DNA of 64,000 nt, taken from Candidatus Peribacteria bacterium RIFCSPHIGHO2_01_FULL_51_35 (GTDB lineage Bacteria > Patescibacteriota > Gracilibacteria > Peribacterales > Peribacteraceae). A model generated the notes under the pieces. The model worked only from the letters and a program-made list of their open reading frames with translations, ran no database searches and had not been told where the DNA came from. The number at the start of each line of letters is the position of its first letter. Positions within the stretch are counted from its first letter, which is position 1. The position numbers and the translations under genes were made by a program. The stretch lies in assembly GCA_001787535.1 (NCBI GenBank), contig MFXP01000002.1, positions 22,564 to 86,563 on the forward strand, given 5' to 3'. Below, one piece after another: positions 29,128 through 36,552 of this stretch.

Positions 29128-29760
29128 ATGCTAAATAATTCCTCCCCTCCCCTCATGAAGAATCTTCACGTTCAGAAATATTTGGCAGAAGTCCTTGGTG
29201 CATTTGCACTCACGCTGGCCGTCTGGCTCAGTATCGGGTTCACGATGCCATTGGCAACGCCGGTCGCTGCTGCACTCGTCCTGGGACTCTTCGTCTACAC
29301 CGTGGGTCACGTGAGTGGAGCGCACTTGAACCCGGCAGTCACGCTTGGGCTCATGAGCGTCAAGAAAATTTCGGTGCAGGATGGACTCCTCTACATCATC
29401 TCACAGTGCGTTGGTGGTGTCGCCGCAATGGTCTTGGGACGTTTGGTCACAGGAGAAGTTGTCCGCGTCACTGCGACAACCAGTTTGAATGTTGGTCTTG
29501 CGGAAGCAGTAGGTGCCTTTATCCTTGCCTTTGGCGTCTGCTCCGTTGTCTACAAGAAAGTGCAACCGGCAACGTCCGGCTTGGTGATCGGTGGATCTTT
29601 ATTGCTTGGCATTTACTTGGCATCTGCTATGAGCAACGGGGTCATCAACCCGGCAGTGGCCATCGGCATTGGCTCACTGAATGTCATGTACATCCTGGGA
29701 CCGCTGCTCGGCGGCATACTGGGTGCACAAGCCTTTAAGTACCTTTCCGAGGAGAAATAG
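29128..29760 (+). CDS. MIP-family aquaporin/glycerol channel
   Basis: Two NPA motifs: SGAHLNPAVTLG and SNGVINPAVAIG; start 29128 or 29155. Confidence 0.92.
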   Translation: MLNNSSPPLMKNLHVQKYLAEVLGAFALTLAVWLSIGFTMPLATPVAAALVLGLFVYTVGHVSGAHLNPAVTLGLMSVKKISVQDGLLYIISQCVGGVAAMVLGRLVTGEVVRVTATTSLNVGLAEAVGAFILAFGVCSVVYKKVQPATSGLVIGGSLLLGIYLASAMSNGVINPAVAIGIGSLNVMYILGPLLGGILGAQAFKYLSEEK

Positions 29761-30211
29761 ATCGCAGTTGATGCAGAGCGATTCCCGCTGCCACAGCCAC
29801 GTTCAACGATTCCTTTTTACCAAGCATCGGGATCATGACGGTTTCGTCGACTATCGAAAGCACATTCTCCGGAACGCCTATCAGCTCATGACCGACAATC
29901 AAGCATATTTTCTCATGCGGTTGAAATGATTCGATTTCCTTAGCATCCGCTGTCAGTTCCAGCGCTACCAGTTGCCAGCCTTCTTTTTTGAGTTCCAGAA
30001 GTATAGGGACAGGGTCCTCAAACTTCTCCCATGGGATAAATTCTTCTGCGCCCAATGCGGTCTTTGTGATCTCCTTGCGAGGCGGAGTGCCTGTGTACCC
30101 CGTTAAATACATCCTCTCCACGTTCATAGCATCCGCAGTGCGAAAGAAGGAACCGACATTCCAGAGAGAGCGGACATTATGAGCCAACAGTCTTATACTT
30201 CTAGTTTTCAT
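29735..30211 (-). CDS. TrmH/SpoU-family RNA methyltransferase
   Basis: HNVRSLWNVGSFFRTADAMNVERMYLTGYTGTPP, LIVGHELIGVPENVL, IPMLGKKESLNVAVAAGIALHQL. Confidence 0.95.
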   Translation of the reverse strand: MKTRSIRLLAHNVRSLWNVGSFFRTADAMNVERMYLTGYTGTPPRKEITKTALGAEEFIPWEKFEDPVPILLELKKEGWQLVALELTADAKEIESFQPHEKICLIVGHELIGVPENVLSIVDETVMIPMLGKKESLNVAVAAGIALHQLRSISPRKGT

Positions 30212-30246
30212 GTATTTCAATGGAATAAATTCCATTACTTCTTGGA

Positions 30247-30306
30247 GCGTTACCCCGGCACTTAAGTGCCGGGGTAACGCGATGAATGAGGGCGAATTTA
30301 TTCGCC
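30247..30306. repeat. 34-nt + 16-nt palindrome pair, copy 1
   Basis: GCGTTACCCCGGCACTTAAGTGCCGGGGTAACGC gatgaatgag GGCGAATTTATTCGCC. Confidence 0.9.
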
Positions 30307-31572
30307 TTAGTGCATTCTTTCCAGTGTGCTGGCATGCGGGTTTGCGAAGATTTCCAGAAGCTCTGCTTTCGCGAGATCAGATTCCGATACGTTATGCATG
30401 GTGTAACACACTCCCGTCTCGCTTCCGTGGCCAAAACTTCCTGCTCCCGTATCAGGAACATCGCGCCGCAGTAAAGAGATGCCTTCGAAGGCATCTGCAT
30501 CAGATACTTCTGCTTTCTTCTGCTGTGCATTCCAACGGAGCACTTTGCCATCTTTTTTGATGAATGCGCGTTCTTTGTTCGGATTAAAGACGGCAATATT
30601 GGAGAAAATATAATCGAGCGCATCGCTCTGTAGAGAAATGTATTTCCACTGCTTGAGCTTTAAGCGGGGAGCAATCCTCTTGGCAGCCTGTTCCACCGTG
30701 CGTTCCTCATTATTCACGATGATCGTGTCGATAAAGATTTCAGTGGATTTCGATTTTCTGTTTCCTAGTGAATATTTCCCCTGAGGAGCGGGCATACTTG
30801 CCCGCGAGTCGCGGCCAGGTATGGCCGCTCCTCTTCGAGGAGTTGAGAACCACTGTTTTAGTGAATCAAAATACGGTTTTCCTCCAGGAGTCCGTTCCGG
30901 GTGCGGCATAAGCGCAACAACATTGCCCGCAGGATTGCAGATGCCCGCGATGGCAAACAGAGACCCGTTCGGTGTCACGATGGGATCTGTGGATACATTC
31001 CCCTCCGCATCACAGTACGAAAATGCAATTTGATCATTCTTCTTCAGCTCATCGATCATGTCCTTATCTTTGGTCGTGAATCGTCCTTCACCGTGCGCCA
31101 TGGGAAGATGCATGATGCCCTCAAAAAAGGCAGTCGCACAGCGCCCCGGCTTGCATGTTCGCTTGATCCATACCCATTCATTGAGGAAACCCACCGCCTC
31201 CGATCCCCTCTCGGTTTCTATGACATTGCGTGCCAAACACATGCGAAGACCGGCATCCAGCGGAATCAAACCGCTTTCGACAAGGATCTGTGCTCCATTG
31301 CAGTTGCCGATGATTGCTTTGCCTGCGGTGGATTCCTCATGGAGAAATTGCATCAAAGAATCACGTGCTGCCACCATGCCACTCCTGCCGCGGTCTTCGT
31401 AGGAAAATCCCCCGGGTACAAAATAGCCATCGACATCTTTTAACTTCGATCGATCATCATTCCACCGGAAAAAGCGTGCCTCCATTCCGCTGTCTTTGAT
31501 GGCACGCAGGGACTCCACTTCACAGTTGTTGCCGGGGAAAGAAAGGACTGCGATAATTGGTCTTTTATTCAT
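30307..31572 (-). CDS. purQ: FGAM synthase glutaminase domain (PurQ) with an unassigned C-terminal extension
   Basis: MNKRPIIAVLSFPGNNCEVESLRAI, VDGYFVPGGFSYEDRGRSG, GNCNGAQILVESGLIP, ALMPHPERTPGG; continues in frame for about 150 aa. Confidence 0.9.
   Translation of the reverse strand: MNKRPIIAVLSFPGNNCEVESLRAIKDSGMEARFFRWNDDRSKLKDVDGYFVPGGFSYEDRGRSGMVAARDSLMQFLHEESTAGKAIIGNCNGAQILVESGLIPLDAGLRMCLARNVIETERGSEAVGFLNEWVWIKRTCKPGRCATAFFEGIMHLPMAHGEGRFTTKDKDMIDELKKNDQIAFSYCDAEGNVSTDPIVTPNGSLFAIAGICNPAGNVVALMPHPERTPGGKPYFDSLKQWFSTPRRGAAIPGRDSRASMPAPQGKYSLGNRKSKSTEIFIDTIIVNNEERTVEQAAKRIAPRLKLKQWKYISLQSDALDYIFSNIAVFNPNKERAFIKKDGKVLRWNAQQKKAEVSDADAFEGISLLRRDVPDTGAGSFGHGSETGVCYTMHNVSESDLAKAELLEIFANPHASTLERMH
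30783..30833. repeat. Paired hairpin element inserted in frame in purQ
   Basis: GAGGAGCGGGCATACTTGCCCGCGAGTCGCGGCCAGGTATGGCCGCTCCTC; 51 bp = 17 codons. Confidence 0.85.
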
Positions 31573-31592
31573 GAAATAATTGTAACATGAAT

Positions 31593-31662
31593 AAATGACC
31601 AATGACGCAATGACCAATGACCAACACTATCTTGGTCATTGGGATCTGGTCATTGGTCATTA
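31593..31662. repeat. Iterated-word hairpin (AATGACC word), second copy
   Basis: aatgaccaatgacgcaatgaccaatgacca ... tggtcattgggatctggtcattggtcat. Confidence 0.85.
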
Positions 31663-31670
31663 TATGGTAC

Positions 31671-32213
31671 CTATATGGTCATAATCTCCTGCTCCTTCTT
31701 CTTCGCCGTTTCCGCAATCTTCGCGTTGAACTCATCCACGTCTTTCTGCAGCTGTTCCAAGAGCGTTTCACGGACATCTTCATCCTTTTCCGGCTTGATG
31801 GCATCGTGCGCTTCCTGGCGGTTCTTGCGTATGGAAATACGTGCTTCCTCCGCCAGTTGATGCACCACTTTGGAGAGCTGTACTCTCCGCTCCTCCGTCA
31901 TTGGCTGAAAATTCAAACGAATGAGTACTCCATCGTTCACGGGATTTGCTCCAACATTGGCCGCTTGCAGCGCTTTTTCCACGTTTGCCAGCACAGATCT
32001 GTCCCACGGCTGCACTGCAATGGACCGCGCATCCGTCACGCTGATGCCCGCAAGGGATTTGAGCGGTTGTCTCTGCCCGTATGCTTCCACGTCAACGTTT
32101 TCGATCAACGCCGCGTTGGCTCTGCCTGTTTGCAATTTTGCATACTCGTTCAGTAAATAGTGCAGAACGCTTTCTGCTGATGCGCGAAATTGTGCGACGC
32201 GAGGATTGTTCAT
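31671..32213 (-). CDS. frr: Ribosome recycling factor
   Basis: LQTGRANAALIENVDVEAYGQRQPLKSLAGISV, IRLNFQPMTEERRVQLSKVV, IRKNRQEAHDAIK. Confidence 0.97.
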   Translation of the reverse strand: MNNPRVAQFRASAESVLHYLLNEYAKLQTGRANAALIENVDVEAYGQRQPLKSLAGISVTDARSIAVQPWDRSVLANVEKALQAANVGANPVNDGVLIRLNFQPMTEERRVQLSKVVHQLAEEARISIRKNRQEAHDAIKPEKDEDVRETLLEQLQKDVDEFNAKIAETAKKKEQEIMTI

Positions 32214-32228
32214 AAGAGAGAGGAGAAA

Positions 32229-32936
32229 TTATCCGTGGACGTGAGTGCCTATTTTCTCACCAAGAGCCGCTTTCAGCAAGGAGCCCTGCTTCAAAAAGTT
32301 AAAAACGATGATCGGCAGGTTTTGATCCTGACAAAGGCTGAATGCCGCTTGATCCATGATTTCCAGATGCTTCTCCAATGCTTCTTTGTACGTCACAGAA
32401 TCATATTTTACCGCGTCCTTGTGCTTATTCGGGTCTTTATCGTAGATGCCATCTACGTTTGTGGCTTTGAGAACGACATCGCACGAAAGTTCCAGTGCAC
32501 GGAGCGCGGCGGCGGAATCCGTCGTGAAGTAGGGATTTCCTGTGCCACCTGCGCAAATCACAATTCTTCCTTTGTCCAAGTGACGGAGCGCACGACGTTT
32601 AATGAAAGGCTCCGCAAGTTGCGGCATGTTGATGGCGGAGAGCACACGTGTTTCGGCTCCCAAGGAATCCAATGCAGCCTGGAGTGCAACGCTGTTCATA
32701 ACGGTCGCCAGCATGCCCATGGCATCCGAAACCGTCCGCTCGATGCCGTTTTCCTTTGTATCGCGGTAGCGCCAAATATTTCCTCCGCCAACGACAATCA
32801 CAAGCTCGATGCCCTTCTTCGAAACTTCCATGATTTGTTTTGCAGTATCCAAGAATGCCTTTCGGTGGATGCCGTACTCATGTTCTCCGGAAAACACTTC
32901 GCCGGAAAGTTTCAACATGATGCGTTTGAATTTCAT
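32229..32936 (-). CDS. pyrH: UMP kinase
   Basis: MKFKRIMLKLSGEVFSGE, IVVGGGNIWR, GGTGNPYFTTDSAAALRALEL, DGIYDKDPNKHKDA. Confidence 0.97.
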   Translation of the reverse strand: MKFKRIMLKLSGEVFSGEHEYGIHRKAFLDTAKQIMEVSKKGIELVIVVGGGNIWRYRDTKENGIERTVSDAMGMLATVMNSVALQAALDSLGAETRVLSAINMPQLAEPFIKRRALRHLDKGRIVICAGGTGNPYFTTDSAAALRALELSCDVVLKATNVDGIYDKDPNKHKDAVKYDSVTYKEALEKHLEIMDQAAFSLCQDQNLPIIVFNFLKQGSLLKAALGEKIGTHVHG

Positions 32937-33439
32937 ATGGTTGGGGGAGAAGGCGGATTTGGTGCGATGTGTTCTTTTTCAACCGCTTTCGCAACTTTGC
33001 CTGCACGCTTGAAAAACTTTTTAAGCGCAGTCACCAGTTGCGCGACTGCATGTACCAAATCATGCCACGTCCCTTTAAGCGTCTTCTCTCCTCTGGAAAG
33101 AGGCCCGACGAACGGAACATCCTTCTTCTTGCCCTGCGCAGCATTGATGAAGCCAATGACCATGCCCGCGAGCACGATCAATTCCAGAAAGCGGGAGAAG
33201 TAATCAAATGGAATGAACCAGATAAGCACGGTGAGCCCGAACAGGATCATCGCCTGCTTTGCATGAAAGCGGACGAATGGAGAATCTTTTTTCAAGAAAA
33301 ACACGACGACGGACATCACCCACAAATAGCTGAAGGCGGCGATGTCTTTGTTTTCGTCTACATCATGCTCCGGGGAGAGTGTCGGCTTTGGCACCTCTGC
33401 CGATGGCTCCTCTGTTGGCTCTGGAAAGGCATTGTCCAT
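32933..33439 (-). CDS. DUF4870-like membrane protein
   Basis: DIAAFSYLWVMSVVVFFLKKDSPFVRFHAKQAMILFG; start MDNAFPEP. Confidence 0.75.
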   Translation of the reverse strand: MDNAFPEPTEEPSAEVPKPTLSPEHDVDENKDIAAFSYLWVMSVVVFFLKKDSPFVRFHAKQAMILFGLTVLIWFIPFDYFSRFLELIVLAGMVIGFINAAQGKKKDVPFVGPLSRGEKTLKGTWHDLVHAVAQLVTALKKFFKRAGKVAKAVEKEHIAPNPPSPPTI

Positions 33440-33514
33440 ATCTAAGAAAGTATACCATAAAACGCTTCGCTGAACCAAGGTAAGGCTGCAGAAAGACCTC
33501 AATGAAAAGCCGAA

Positions 33515-33584
33515 TGGTACCCCCGGCAGGAATTGAACCTGCGGCCAACCCCGCGCTAAACGCGGGCCTGCTCTAACCACCGAG
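33515..33584 (-). pseudogene. tRNA-like fragment lacking the 5' acceptor strand
   Basis: CTCGGTGGTTAGAGCAGGCCCGCGTTTAGCGCGGGGTTGGCCGCAGGTTCAATTCCTGCCGGGGGTACCA; last 34 nt identical to tRNA-Arg(TCT) 3' end. Confidence 0.85.
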
Positions 33585-33795
33585 AAACGTTTTTGGAGTT
33601 TTTAATACGTTTCTCCAGTAGCTTGGCTTCAGCTATTGAATTACAGGGTATAAATTTTCGCAAAGTCCAATTGCCGATTCTTTTGGTTGTGTGGGTATGG
33701 CCATGTGCATGCTGTACTAGCCTACGTTCAAGATCCGTCGTACTCCCAACGTAGAACCTCGATCCCTGTAAAATATAAACACCAATTTTTTTCAT
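33556..33795 (-). CDS. Single-domain GIY-YIG nuclease
   Basis: MKKIGVYILQGSRFYVGSTTDLERRLVQHAHGHTHTTKRIGNWTLRKFIPCNSIAEAKLLEKRIKNSKNVSRWLEQARV. Confidence 0.88.
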   Translation of the reverse strand: MKKIGVYILQGSRFYVGSTTDLERRLVQHAHGHTHTTKRIGNWTLRKFIPCNSIAEAKLLEKRIKNSKNVSRWLEQARV

Positions 33796-33799
33796 AAGA

Positions 33800-33875
33800 T
33801 GGTACCCCCGGCAGGAATTGAACCTGCGGCCAATAGGTTAGAAACCTACTGCTCTATCCACTGAGCTACGGGGGC
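33800..33875 (-). tRNA. tRNA-Arg (anticodon TCT), CCA encoded
   Basis: GCCCCCGTAGCTCAGTGGATAGAGCAGTAGGTTTCTAACCTATTGGCCGCAGGTTCAATTCCTGCCGGGGGTACCA. Confidence 0.96.
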
Positions 33876-33919
33876 GTATTTAAATTATGTATGAAGAATG
33901 GCAAATTAGGAATGCCTCA

Positions 33920-33981
33920 TCGAAGCAACAGCCAACCCCGCGTTAGGCGCGGGGCTGCTCTATCCACTGAGCTACGGGGGC
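33920..33981 (-). pseudogene. tRNA-like fragment lacking T-arm and 3' acceptor
   Basis: GCCCCCGTAGCTCAGTGGATAGAGCAGCCCCGCGCCTAACGCGGGGTTGGCTG; first 27 nt identical to tRNA-Arg(TCT). Confidence 0.85.
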
Positions 33982-34245
33982 ACGAAAGAATCGTACCAGA
34001 ACCGTGCGATCAGCAAATGTGTTTTGGCCTCTCTGCGGACTCTACCCTATGGAAGAACTGCGGGAACTCCACTCTCATTCTTAATAAAGAGCACCATAAA
34101 CGTCTTCTTCATCTTTCTGCGCTGAGCTTGCTCACCGCGACCGTTGGGATACGCGTACTTCCGACGACGGATGGAACGGAGCTTGCGACCGGGAATGGAG
34201 TAGATAGTGCAAGAGACGAGAGTGAGCATAAAAGGGAGAGAGAAA

Positions 34246-34365
34246 TCATTCTTGCTTCTGCGGTCGCAATGCCCTGTTGACCGCAATGGCAAGCGCCATG
34301 GAATTGACGAAGATGAGCAGCGGAAGGAGGTAATAAAAGACGGGGGTGAAGGTGTGAAGCAGCAT
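34246..34365 (-). CDS. 39-aa putative small membrane protein
   Basis: MLLHTFTPVFYYLLPLLIFVNSMALAIAVNRALRPQKQE; too short for the ORF track. Confidence 0.35.
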   Translation of the reverse strand: MLLHTFTPVFYYLLPLLIFVNSMALAIAVNRALRPQKQE

Positions 34366-34705
34366 GGCGGAGACATTTGCAGAGAGAACGATTCCTGACC
34401 AGGGAAAATCTCAAGATTTTAGATCACAGTATTTGCCGGTTGTATAGTCCCGCGATGCTTTCTTTTTCTCAAAATATATGAGATGCGAAAATAATTTTCC
34501 GTGCATAGATGAAAAACAGAAAAATTATAATCGGAATATTTCCATATTATTTTTTAAAAAAAGAAATTTTTGGTAAATTTTTTTGCTGAAATTCTTTTTT
34601 TGTTAAATGCGAAGATGACATATATTTTCTTTTACGCCGCAAAAAATATTTTCCGAATTTTCATTTCATTGTACAATTACTTCCAATCTTTCCCCCTTCC
34701 TTCTC

Positions 34706-34774
34706 ATGGCAAAGAAAGCAAAGAAGAGGAAGAAGACAAAGGCAAAAAGGAAATCGAAGAAGAAGCGCCTTTAG
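34706..34774 (+). CDS. 22-aa extremely basic peptide
   Basis: MAKKAKKRKKTKAKRKSKKKRL; AT-rich upstream region with TACAAT box and a terminator just downstream. Confidence 0.6.
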   Translation: MAKKAKKRKKTKAKRKSKKKRL

Positions 34775-34786
34775 TCTCGACTTCTG

Positions 34787-34817
34787 AAAAAAGCGTCACA
34801 GAGTGTGGCGCTTTTTT
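34787..34817 (+). terminator. Intrinsic terminator, probably bidirectional
   Basis: aaaaaagcgtcacagagtgtggcgctttttt. Confidence 0.8.
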
Positions 34818-34833
34818 ATTTCAATAAAATCAT

Positions 34834-36321
34834 TTACCGAAGTGCCATCCATCGCACTCCGACCGTTATTCCTGCAATGGTGCCAAGAACGCTGCTGATG
34901 ATAAGTACAAGAATAATCACCGTGTTGTCGCCCTTCGCGCCATCGTCGAGCGCAATCATCTTACACAACGTGCTGCAGGTGCCGGTTTCATTCTTATTCT
35001 CTTGTCCAAGGTCGCAGTCTTCTCCTTCTTGCAAGAATCCGTCTCCGCACACGGGGAGTTCACAGATGACGGTGCAGTTGTCCGTAGAAAGATCATTGCC
35101 ATCGTCACATTCCTCCTCGTTGTCGAGAATGGCATCGCCGCAACGGGGGGATGCGCAGGTCGTGCGACAGCGGCCGGGTTCGATATCTGAGTTTTCAGAC
35201 CCTTGATCGCATTCTTCTCCGACATCGATGATTCCATTGCCACACGTCGCGGCCTCCACACCGCATACGGACGAGCAGCCGTCTCCATCGATGGGATTTC
35301 CGTCGTCGCATTGCTCGTTTTCATCGATAATCGCATTGCCGCACGGCGATGCGGGGTTCGAAGCGGAACCCGACGGATCCCCGAACGCGCAGGTTGCATT
35401 GCAACCCTCTTCACCATCGCACTGTTCGCCGGTATCGATGACCCCATCGCCGCAAACGGCGGGCGAACAAGTCAAACGACAGGCGCCCGATTCGATGTTG
35501 GAATTTTTCTCTCCGTCATCGCATGATTCCCCGAAGAGCCCATCCACGATGCCATCGCCGCACACGGGAAAGGAGCATGATGTGCGACACACATTGGGCG
35601 TGGCATCGGAATTGCCCTTTCCGCTGTCGCACTCTTCGCCTTGATCCACCTTTTCATTGCCGCAGAGTGATTGGTCCACCGCGCCTTGGGTTCCGATTTT
35701 TGTTGCGCCGGAGAGAATGCTTTGTGAGGAAACAAATGATCCTATGGAGGAAGCAGCCTTTGCTTTGATTTTTTTGAGCAATTCTTCCGATACGGGAACA
35801 ACCTCCGCGGAGCACCGATCTTGAAATTTCCATTGGCAGCCCCCCGAACACGTCGTCACCAATGCTCCCGTACTGGATTTCGTTTCCTTGCACTCGGGCG
35901 GCAAGCAATACGTTCCGCATGACGGCCTCGCAAATTCTTTCACGGTTTTCGTTGCGCCCGTCACGGGATCAATCGCTTGCACATCGATTTTGGTCGGCTC
36001 GCATTCTTCCTTCAATTCCGTCGCAATTTCTCCGTCGCCGCACACGCGAAGTTTGCATTCGTTGGAGCATTTTCCCACCCCGTTGATCTCCTTGCCGTCG
36101 TCGCATTCCTCCCCTGCATCAACGTTTCTGTTGCCGCACACGGCGGCAGGCTTGGCAGAACTCTGCGCCGAAGAGGAAGAGGAACCTGCGCCATAGGCAA
36201 TCTGCCCGATGCCGCCTGTTGGCAGCACACGAAAAACACCGTCCACCTGCGCAAGGAACATGGCAAGAAACAAGCCGAGAGAGCCGAAAAGGATGATGCG
36301 TGATAGGGGTTTTTGTTTCAT
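34834..36321 (-). CDS. DUF4215/Myxo-type Cys-rich repeat surface protein with C-terminal TM
   Basis: Repeated CGNGIIDVGEECDQG..., CGDGFLQEGEDCDLG...; N-terminal signal, C-terminal TVIILVLIISSVLGTIAGITVGVRW. Confidence 0.88.
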   Translation of the reverse strand: MKQKPLSRIILFGSLGLFLAMFLAQVDGVFRVLPTGGIGQIAYGAGSSSSSAQSSAKPAAVCGNRNVDAGEECDDGKEINGVGKCSNECKLRVCGDGEIATELKEECEPTKIDVQAIDPVTGATKTVKEFARPSCGTYCLPPECKETKSSTGALVTTCSGGCQWKFQDRCSAEVVPVSEELLKKIKAKAASSIGSFVSSQSILSGATKIGTQGAVDQSLCGNEKVDQGEECDSGKGNSDATPNVCRTSCSFPVCGDGIVDGLFGESCDDGEKNSNIESGACRLTCSPAVCGDGVIDTGEQCDGEEGCNATCAFGDPSGSASNPASPCGNAIIDENEQCDDGNPIDGDGCSSVCGVEAATCGNGIIDVGEECDQGSENSDIEPGRCRTTCASPRCGDAILDNEEECDDGNDLSTDNCTVICELPVCGDGFLQEGEDCDLGQENKNETGTCSTLCKMIALDDGAKGDNTVIILVLIISSVLGTIAGITVGVRWMALR

Positions 36322-36552
36322 TTTCTCTCTATAATATCATGTTTTTTGACCTGTGTCTCTCTGCAACTATTTGTAAAAACAGGGTAAAAATGACATAATA
36401 TACGTGGTTTTTCCGTATCTATGAAGTGGCAGTAAAAGGCAGATTGTCACGAATACGCATTACTTCCTCCTCTCGTGCGCCGTAGCGATATCGCAGCTTC
36501 GGATGCAACGTATTTATCTCTCGATCAGGCGATATTCTTATCGCGAAGGCGT

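Noticed and set aside
33920-33981. Functional amber/ochre suppressor tRNA
   Set aside because: Each fragment lacks one acceptor strand, and C33 is atypical in one; kept only as a speculative observation in findings.
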